Positions 44,640 to 64,000 of a stretch of DNA of 64,000 bases are shown in pieces. The position numbers were made by a program, and so were the translations under genes. Source of the stretch: Amoebidium appalachense (Eukaryota > Ichthyosporea); NCBI GenBank assembly GCA_963693365.1, contig CAVNZM010000004.1:8308001-8372000 (forward strand), given 5' to 3'. Numbering within the stretch: the stretch's first letter is position 1; each line of letters starts with the position of its first letter. Under the pieces are notes generated by a model that saw only the letters and a program-made list of their open reading frames with translations, searched no databases and had not been told where the DNA came from.

Positions 44640-47105
44640 ACCAATAACGTGAAAGTAACACATGCCGCATGTGGGTAGTTATTGAAAAAACCAATAATGT
44701 CTAGGTAACATACTATGTACATATACTATGCTACAAAGGGGGTTCTATACGAGCTACAACGTTGTGTTTTTTTCGTGTGACCCTCGTACTCCAGGGGCAC
44801 ATTCACCATCCCCCCCATAAACTTTGTGGTAAAGCTCTCGTGCTAGAAGCTGTTCTGTGGGTAGTTATTGAAAAAACGAATAATGTCTAGGTAACACGTG
44901 TACTTATACTATGCTACAAGGGGGGTTCTATTCGAGCTACAATGTTGTGTTTTTTTCGTGTGACCCTCGTACTCCAGGGGCACATTCACCATCCCCCCCA
45001 TAAACTTTGTGGTAAATCTCTCGTGCTAGAGGCTGTTCTGTGGGTAGTTATTGAAAAACCAATAATGTCTAGGTAACATATGTACATATACTATGCTACA
45101 AGGGGGGTTCTATACGAGCTACAACGTTGTGTTTTTTTCGTGTGCCCCTCGTACTCCAGGGGCACATTCACCATCCCCCCCATAAACGTTGTGGTAAAGC
45201 TCTCGTGCTAGAAGCTGTTCTGTGGGTAGGTATTGAAAAAACCAATAATGTCTAGGTAACACATGTACATATGCTATGCTACAAGGGGGGTTCTATACGA
45301 GCTACAACGTTGTGTTTTTTTCGTGTGACCCTTGTACTCCAGGGGCACATTCACCATCCCCCCCATACACTTTGTGGTAAATGTCTCGTGCTAGAAGCTG
45401 TTCTGTGGGTAGTTATTGAAACAACCAATAATGTCTAGGTAACACATGGACATATACTATGCTACAAGGGGGGTCTATTCGAGCTACAACATTGTGTTTT
45501 TTTTCGTGTGACCCTCGTACTCCAGGGGCACATTCTCCATCCCCCCATAAACGTTGTGGTAAATGTCTCGTGCTAGAAGCTGTTCTGTGGGTAGTTATTG
45601 AAAAAACCAATAATGTCTAGGTAACATACTATGTACATATACTATGCTACAAGGGGGGTTCTATTCGAGCTACAATGTTGTGTTTTTTTCGTGTGACCCT
45701 CGCACTCCAGAGGCACATTCACCATCCCCCCCATAAACTTTGTGGTAAAGCTCTCGTGCTAGAAGCTGTTCTGTGGGTAGTTATTGAAAAAACGAATAAT
45801 GTCTAGGTAACACATGTACTTATACTATGCTACAAGGGGGGTTCTATTCGAGCTACAACATTGTGTTTTTTTCGTGTGACCCTCGTACTCCAGGGGCACA
45901 TTCTCCATCCCCCCCATAAACTGTGTGGTAAATGTCTCGTGCTAGAAGCTGTTCTGTGGGTAGTTATTGAAAAAACCAATAATGTCTAGGTAACATACTA
46001 TGTACATATACTATGCTACAAGGGGGGTTCTATACGAGCAACAACGTTGTGTTTTTTTCGTGTGACCCTCGTACTCCAGGGGCACATTCACCATCCCCCC
46101 CATAAACTTTGTGGTAAAGCTCTCGTGCTAGAAGCTGTTCTGTGGGTAGTTATTGAAAAAACGAATAATGTCTAGGTAACACATGTACTTATACTATGCT
46201 ACAAGGGGGGTTCTATTCGAGCTACAATGTTGTGTTTTTTTCGTGTGACCCTCGTACTCCAGAGGCACATTCACCATCCCCCCCATAAACGTTGTGATAA
46301 ATCTCTCGTGCTAGAGGCTGTTCTGTGGGTAGTTATTGAAAGACCAATAATGTCTAGGTAACATATGTACATGTACTATGCTACAAGGGGGGTTCTATAC
46401 GAGCTACAACTTTGTGTTTTTTTCGTGTGACCCTCGTACTCCAGGGGCACATTCACCATCCCCCCCCACAAACTTTGTGGTAAATTTCTCGTGCTAGAGG
46501 CTGTTCTGTGGGTAGTTATTGAAAAAACCAAAAATGTGTAAGAAACATATGTACATGTACTATGCTACAAGGGGGGTTCTATACGAGCTACAACGTTGTG
46601 TTTTTTTCGTGTGACCCTCGTACTGCAGGGGCACATTCACCATCCCCGGCATAAACGTTTTGGTAAATAAAACGCAGTAGGCCGTCGAATGTGGCGGGGC
46701 CTCCGGCAGTGTCCACGCTATAGAAAGTGTGTAAACCCCTAACACAATGTACATAATACTATGCTACACGGGGGGTTCTATTCGAGCTTCAAGGTTGTGT
46801 TTTTTTCGTGTGACCCTCGTACTCCAGGGGCACATTTACCATCCCCCCCATAAACTTTGTGGTAAATTTCTCGTGCTAGAGGCTGTTCTGTGGGTAGTTA
46901 TTGAAAAACCAATAATGTCTAGGTAACATATGTACATATACTATGCTACAAGGTGGGTTCTATACGAGCTACAACGTTGTGTTTTTTTCGTGTGACCCTC
47001 GTACTCCAGGGGCACATTCACCATCCCCCCTTATAATTTGTGGTGAATTTCTCGTGGTAGAAGCTACTCTGTGGGTAGTTATTGAAAAAACCCGATGCTT
47101 ATAAG
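44640..47105. repeat. ~183-bp satellite array, 13 or more units
   Basis: A unit containing ACTATGCTACAAGGGGGGTT, GTGTTTTTTTCGTGTGACCC, GGGGCACATTCACCATCCCC and TGTGGGTAGTTATTGAAAAA recurs head to tail. The anchor ACTATGCTAC is at 44,725, 44,908, 45,090, 45,273, 45,456, 45,641, 45,824, 46,010, 46,193, 46,375, 46,559, 46,758 and 46,940: spacing 182-186 except one 199-bp interval that contains an inserted variant (about 46,670-46,740). Units are about 90-95% alike by eye, with alternating sub-variants. Confidence 0.95.
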
Positions 47106-47176
47106 TAACGCATGCACAAATTGTCATCATAGCATTATACTACCACAGTAGTTGGTCGACAATCGAGTGATACAGC

Positions 47177-47246
47177 ATGGTGACAGGATACGAATTCACC
47201 GAGGACTCACTCAACGAGATGAACGAGCGTTACAGAACGTACGTGT

Positions 47247-47283
<37 letters not shown>

Positions 47284-47963
47284 GCCCCCCTCTCTTCCCT
47301 CCTTCCCACTACGACCCCCCCCCCCCCCCCCCCCTCCCTGCACGTGTCTAGGTGTATAGATCCTACAGGTAATGATGGCAGAACTTTCGCCATTTGGTAA
47401 TGGACTCCGTGCCGCTCTAGTGCATTATATTGTAAAGTAATATCACCAACAAAAAACGCAGGCTCGGCAAAGCTGCGTACGAGTGCTTCAAGGACTCCAC
47501 CAAAAACGAACTCAAAACATCGAAATTCCATGCTGGTGTGCATTATTCTGACGACTATCGCCTCTTTGGCCCGGTGGAGTCAGCTGAGAGCTGGGAGCGT
47601 GCACACAAATACTACTGCAAGATGCCGTATCGTATGACCGACAAGAACTCTGCATTGAATATTTTGCAGTTGAGTACTAGTACTCCAAAATATGGTGAAA
47701 TCTACGATATCCGGCGAGCATGTTTGTATGTCGTAGTCCACATGTCGACGATATTATGTATCGTCTTACGACCGTTTGTACCGTACGATATATCGTTTTA
47801 CGACAGTAATATGGTCAGGATGGTATTGTTACAGTCTTGGGGATGGCCCATGGATATACATAAGGCGTGTTATGGATTATGTTTGGACATCTTTATTACA
47901 CCTACTAGACATGTGAACCACCGAAAGGTGGATACTACAAGATGGATACATTTGCACGGTTAA
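47177..47963 (+). CDS. Hypothetical two-exon protein, family not recognised
   Basis: Exon 1 (47,177-47,238) starts ATG (MVTGYEFTEDSLNEMNERYR) and ends at a GTACGTG donor in phase 2. Exon 2 starts at 47,462 after AAAACGCAG, is in phase, and runs to TAA at 47,963; total 187 residues. The intron carries the poly-C tracts typical of genes in this window, which supports a real spliced gene. The exon 2 start is charged and aromatic (LGKAAYECFKDSTKNELK). The second half is hydrophobic and could instead be intron or 3' sequence if a donor lies near 47,670. It sits inside the repeat island between the satellite and palindromic repeats. No domain was recognised. Confidence 0.45.
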
Positions 47964-48250
47964 TAACGTGCAGGGGATTGATGGGGGCCCAACCAAATTT
48001 TGCATTAGGCAGTGTCTCTGTGTGGGTGATGTAACAAAACCGGTCGGACTGTCCCCCCATTTCTGTGGGAAAAGTTATTGACCGTTGTACGTCCATATTA
48101 TGCAATTGCAAAATGCGCTGTAATACATAGGGAAAGGGGGGGGGATTCAACGGTTAATAACGTGCAGGGGATTGTTGGGAGCACAACCAAACTTTGCATT
48201 AGGCAGTTTCTCTGTGTGGGGGGTCTAACAAAACCGGTCGGAATGGGGGG
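47950..48250. repeat. Two-copy ~193-bp tandem repeat
   Basis: GGTTAATAACGTGCAGGGGA, then GCATTAGGCAGT and ACAAAACCGGTCGGA, occur at about 47,958-48,050 and again at 48,151-48,242. The first copy overlaps the stop codon of the hypothetical gene. Confidence 0.8.
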
Positions 48251-48354
48251 ATATCACCACTTTCATTCCGCGGCCACCTGATGAGCCTCATCCGCTTTCC
48301 ATGAGGCGTGCAAAAACAAATTCACATGTCAGTTGCGCCCGTTAGATAATCTCC

Positions 48355-48552
48355 TTGTGATCATTATGATGACCGTATGGATTTTGGTATGTGATCACTA
48401 TAATGATCGTATGAGGCATAGAATGAGATCATTATGATGATCGTATGGGGGTATAACTAGCGATCCTTATGGTGGTCGTATGGGGCATATAATGAGATCA
48501 TTATAATGATCGTATGGGGGTATAATTAGCGATCCTTATGGTGGTCGTATGG
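48355..48552. repeat. Palindrome-rich 69-bp tandem repeat
   Basis: GAGATCATTATGATGATCGT and near copies recur, with full units of period 69 at 48,425 and 48,494 followed by GCGATCCTTATGGTGGTCGT. Each GATCATNATNATGATC core is self-complementary. Confidence 0.8.
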
Positions 48553-48607
48553 GGCTTCTATGAAAAACTACTCCGGGGGTCATTCATTCCCAGGACACCC
48601 CTACCCC

Positions 48608-48730
<123 letters not shown>

Positions 48731-49404
48731 TACTATATATATATACATAAAACTATTGTACTTATACATTATAAAAACCCCAACTTATATATATAATATT
48801 ATATATATTATATGATATATATATATACACATAAAACTATTGTACTTATACATTATAAAAACAGTATTTATTATTGCAGAATTCGCCGTTTCTTATTAGT
48901 TTACAGACGTCGGAAACCTCATATTAAGATGCTCAGAATCGCCTTCACAGTATGCTTTGTTTTCGACGTCGACGATACCCATCATGTTAGCCTACACAGT
49001 ATACATACGTAGAACAGGCTTACGACGTCCATAGCACATCTATAGCATTGGAATAGGTGCTACATTTGGTTAATGGACGGTGTAAACGCATGCACAGCAT
49101 GTCCATAGGATGACGTTGGCATATACACATGAGGGTCGAGAAATCAGTGGACCTCTTTATTACCCTGTAACATGCTTGTCGACGTCGACGATGGGTTTTC
49201 AGCTTTTCCATCCATTAAAATGTCGAGGGTACCAAACGCAGCCACTCAGGTATCGTAAACTACTCCGAACCCGTCGTCGACGTCGTAGAGGGGTTTCCGA
49301 TGGGGGGGGAAGATTGCTGATGTACCCACTCCATACATGCTTACGCTGAGCGATAACGGGCAGCTCGAACCAGATTTTTTCACTTGTAGACACACATAAA
49401 TCCT

Positions 49405-49619
49405 AACTAACCAACCCCCACTTTATAATCAAAATTTCATTTTCTCCCCCGGTTTCTGCGGGAATTCTCTCACAAGTGACATGGAGTTTATATCAAAAGT
49501 TGAATTTTCAAACCTTCCGGCCTCGATTGACTGACTGGATCAATTATGGAATTTGGTCGATCTTGATCTGATGCGCACCCCCAATTTTTATTTGAAAACC
49601 ATCCCCCAAGTCTCCTTAA
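49405..49619 (-). repeat. Right copy of ~215-bp inverted repeat
   Basis: This is the reverse complement of 34,565-34,790, ending CCCCCAAGTCTCCTTAA at 49,619. The two copies bracket 15 kb of repeat-rich DNA. They could be the termini of one large element or two independent insertions of a small one. Confidence 0.85.
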
Positions 49620-50936
49620 AACGCAGATCATGGATCTTTAATTCCCGGTGGAATGACATTCGCAACCAATCAAACAACGGTAACGACACGATAACGCATT
49701 CTTTCCCCCATGGCACACTATGTGCATAGTAACCAGGCTGGTCAGGGAGTTTCCGGCGTTCCCTCCGCCCTAATCAAATCGCTCAATATCCTAAATGGAA
49801 TGTTACGTCATAGTTTCCGGCGTCACCTCCGATTGGTCAGCTGAAGTTTTCATCCAATGAACGCACCGCGTTTAGAGCTAGTGCAGAATACACTGATTGG
49901 CTGAAAAATGTATTATCGCCTAAGTCTTTTTACAGCCAAAAATAAGTAATACTTTACTTGATATGCAAGCTAACAATTTAATCAACTTGAAATTATTTAT
50001 ATGACTTAGTGCTATATATAAAAAAGAGTTATATTAGTGTAAGTAGATGCCATAAGTTAGGCTTTTATATGTGTTGTTGATTTTAGATTTTGACAGTAAT
50101 GATACATCCAATCCGTCTGATGCTGGTACTAATTGTTTTGCCACCCCTCTCCGCCAAAGTCCCAGCTCCGGAATGTGAACCTTAGCACTGCTGCTAGTAT
50201 AGAGGTGCGCTGGGATGCACGGCTGTCGGTCGGGCGACGGGCAGGTCGTGGTCGTCGACACTGGTCGATAGGCGTCAATAATTGCTGATCAGTTCGCTGT
50301 TCGAAAGGTCATGCAGCAGCTGCTACGTTTTGGCCAACTTGCATCAAGAGTGTAGACTGTGGCGCAAGCTTACCACAGATTCTCATGCACTTCGACTGAG
50401 TGGGTGCTCTTCAAGTTATATTAGTAAATCTTGCACCCACGCGTACCACCATGATCCCCAGGGGTCACACAACTGCATGGCCAAGGCTTTCCACGAGTCA
50501 CAGGAACTCAAGGAGCCTCAGGTTTCAGCTAGCTACACACCTCCTCTCCCCGTGCCCATCCCCCCCCGGATAACTTCACGCTGCTATTGAACCTGCTTGT
50601 GTCGAGGTTTGGACCGTCACTTGCCAAGTTTTTGAAAGCTGGGTGTGCCTTTATTTAATGCTTTCGAGGGTTTTGTCAACCACAACTATGTACACCCCTC
50701 CCCCCCCCCCCCCCCCGCCCACCGCCACCCCCCACCAACCTTTCTTCCTGTTCTCTCGCTCTCCCTCCCTCTCCCTCCCTCTCTCTCTCTATGATTCTAT
50801 CGCCTTCCATTGCTACCCTTCCCTCTGACCTTTCATTTCAACCCTAATGATTCTCACACTGCCTCTCCTTCTCCGTCAACCACTTTCCCTCTGTCTCTCT
50901 CACAGTCTCTATCTCTCTCTCTCGCTCTCGCTCTTT

Positions 50937-51096
<160 letters not shown>

Positions 51097-51215
51097 CAAC
51101 CATAAAAACACATGGGCAAATGAAGGCATAATAAAGGGTCGAGCCCACATCCATGTGTCCGGTCTTCAAGTTCTACATAATATTGTCTATTCTTGACTTA
51201 TACATACATACATAC

Positions 51216-51221
<6 letters not shown>

Positions 51222-51270
<49 letters not shown>
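51222..51270. repeat. (AT)n microsatellite
   Basis: About 48 bp of AT followed by a short CACACA and further TATATA. Confidence 0.95.
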
Positions 51271-51279
<9 letters not shown>

Positions 51280-51764
51280 TATATACATATATATAAATAT
51301 TATAGTAATGTTTTTTATCGTACTTCCCTTCCCTTGGTGGGACAGAGATTGTTGTGTGAGAGTGTGGGTATGGGTGGGTGTCTGTGGGTGTGTGTGTGTC
51401 ACTTGGCTCTTGGTGCGTGTGTGTACGGCATGTGTGTCACACGGACACGTGTGTGTGAGTGTGTGTGTGTGCCGCGTACGTGTGTGTGTGTGTGTGTGTG
51501 TATGTGTGTGTGTGTGTGACGGTTTATGTGTGCAGTGTTACGCGTGTGTGTGTGTGCGCGCGTGTGTGTGTGCACGTGTGTGTGTGTGTGTGCGGGGAGG
51601 GGGGGGGGACTCACACATTCGTACATCAATACATGCATGCATGCATTTGTGAACACGCCTACTCACACACACACGCACACAGTCACACGTTCACACAAAC
51701 GTGGCAAGTACAAGCACATACACACACGCACACACAGTCACACACACATGTACATGCACACACA

Positions 51765-51769
<5 letters not shown>

Positions 51770-51860
<91 letters not shown>
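51770..51860. repeat. (CA)n microsatellite
   Basis: About 90 bp of uninterrupted CA within a 300-bp CA-rich block upstream of the LRRFIP-like gene. Confidence 0.95.
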
Positions 51861-51861
<1 letters not shown>

Positions 51862-52510
51862 GCACACACACACACACACACGCACACACAGGCACACACA
51901 CAAACACTGCGGCACACACATGTGTACATTCATGATCGCATGTACTAAACACGCACGCATGCAGCACACGTAGCACATGTACACGTACACCCTCGTGCAC
52001 CCTCACATGCACACAATCACACAAGGTGACGGACACATGCACGCACACCCACATTGTGGCACCGTGGCTTCGTGGCATGTGATTGTGCACCTCATGCCCG
52101 GGGCCGCGGCTGCATGCGGTCCGCGCTGTACACTTTGTGGTCTGTTTGTGTGGCAGTAGCATCGTGCTGACGTCATCGTTGAAGGGGTCGATGCGCGGTG
52201 AGCCAGTCAGCGCAACCTGCCATTTTTGGAAGGTATTTTTGCCACCTCTCTCCAGGTGGTGGCTTCGAGCTCAGTGACACCCCACCCCCTGCTGCACTTT
52301 GGCCTTGAGCTCGAGAGATGCTCAGATCCCATTTTTTAGATCCCGTTTTTGCATCACCTGTCGGGCCTCCGTGAATATTGCAAGGCTTTAGCACCTCGTT
52401 TGCCTAGTTCTCCATTGCTCTTCCGGCCTTTCTTACCTCCTCAAACTTAGGGGTTCGCCCGTTTTATTCTGCTTTGTGCATTGCCTCCTGCGCTCTGGTG
52501 AGCCTCGGAC

Positions 52511-62905
<10,395 letters not shown>

Positions 62906-63568
62906 ATGCACGTGGTCAACTGTTGAAGCGCATTTATCATAATAATCACCCCCCCCCCCCCCCCCCCCCCTCCTCCTCCTCCCCCCCTTCCCCCCCCAGA
63001 AAAAAAAAAAAAAAAAAATTGCCCGCCCACCCACCCGCCCGCCCTTTCTTCTGGTGAGGCCCGTAGAGCATGAAAAAACAGGCTGGAAGTTCCCTAATTG
63101 GAGTGGCAATGATTCATACAAGCCACATCGATTTGTTCAAGTTTCAAGCATTATGAGGGGCATAGATAGTGTACATACGGACACCGGTCGTGCCCCCGTA
63201 GTACCAAATGTGGTTTATGCATGAATGCAATAGAAATTTTTCGGCATGAATATAGTCTGAATACAGATTTTAAACGAGCACTCAAGCTCAAGTTTACAAA
63301 GCAACTAATTCCCCCAATTTGAAGTAATTACCACACTAGGTAACAACGAGGCTGACAGCTTATTTGTTACAGATTTAAATTGAGAACTAGGTGACAAAAA
63401 CCTGTTTTCGATTCTAATCAAACTGCAGCTGTTTCAAAGGTGCTGTTATGTATGGTAACACTTGCAACACCATGATAATACAGGACAATGCCCCGCTCTT
63501 CGAGCTGTAATGGAACAAGGCTCATGATCAATGGTCCAAGCCAGATCCCGCACATCATGATAACTATT

Positions 63569-63621
<53 letters not shown>

Positions 63622-64000
63622 AAAAAAAACAAACAAACAAAAAACCAGTACCCAACCCCCGGCCAACCCTCCTCTTCTTCTCCCCCCTCCCCCCCCCCCC
63701 CCCCCCCCCCTTTTGGTTTGCCGCTAAGTTAGAATGCACGTGTAGAGTGGAGATGTACATGTGGCTTTTGGCTCGATGAAAATAAACGGCCTTCTGGGCC
63801 TTCGACAGCAACTGTGATGGGTACCGGCGTCCATGTATACATGAACGCACCAAGTGCATTATATGTATTCAACTGGCAGGTGCGCCAGGCCGTCCCATAC
63901 GTAAGCGAACATCTACGGATAGGTACGCATACATGTGGCATGATGATCCACTGGGGGGAGGGGGGGAGGGGGGGGGGGGGGGGGGGGGGGGGTGAAGTAT
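62906..64000. other. Downstream of the LRRFIP-like gene
   Basis: Contains poly-C tracts (62,949-62,970, 63,571-63,611, 63,691-63,710), a terminal G tract (63,971-63,992) and unique DNA at 63,060-63,560 and 63,720-63,950. The segment 63,800-63,905 is open in more than one frame on both strands (a plus-strand frame includes MGTGVHVYMNAPSALYVFNW, followed by a GTAAGC donor), so an exon of a further gene is possible. AATAAA occurs at 63,780. Confidence 0.4.

Noticed and set aside
44640-47105. CRISPR array
   Set aside because: Whole 183-bp units are repeated without unique spacers; this is satellite DNA in a eukaryote.

Overview
This window is nuclear DNA of an intron-rich, probably unicellular, eukaryote. 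Coding exons are short (20-230 bp) and sit in introns packed with long poly-C/poly-G tracts, (CA)n/(GT)n runs and purine-pyrimidine mirror tracts. Most long open frames are translations of these repeats (runs of His-Thr, Cys-Val, Pro or Gly) and are not genes. The lineage cannot be fixed from the window. A CDK5 kinase, a Gemin5-like protein and an LRRFIP-family protein argue against a land plant. An AT-AC intron shows that a U12-type (minor) spliceosome is in use.

Four protein genes can be assembled exon by exon from splice sites, matching intron phases and family resemblance. (1) About 221-10,900, plus strand: the C-terminal half of a Gemin5-like SMN-complex/translation protein, entering from the left edge. 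(2) 13,674-19,264, minus strand: a nuclear protein with an acidic/basic N-terminus, one HMG box and a Pygopus-type PHD finger. It converges on gene 1. (3) 21,969-32,392, minus strand: a complete 11-exon CDK5-type kinase with a PCTAIRE helix and one textbook U12-type AT-AC intron. (4) 52,511-62,905, plus strand: a complete 14-exon, 381-residue coiled-coil protein of the LRRFIP (flightless-interacting) family.

From about 34.5 to 50 kb the texture changes. The poly-C/CA exon-intron pattern gives way to AT-richer repeat DNA. This holds a broken APE-type LINE whose 5' half is inverted against its 3' half, two solo LTRs of one family in opposite orientation with 5-bp target duplications, a 183-bp satellite array of 13 or more units, smaller tandem and palindromic repeats, and one unidentified two-exon gene (47,177-47,963). 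Two inverted copies of a ~215-bp sequence, each starting at TTAA, bracket this region at 34,565 and 49,619.

The four genes have no evident joint pathway; they look like unrelated housekeeping and regulatory genes flanking a repeat island. The most notable items are the AT-AC intron in CDK5, the HMG-box plus Pygopus-PHD architecture, a 52-53 bp minisatellite that runs into and forms the start of an LRRFIP-type exon, and the twin-primed-looking LINE.
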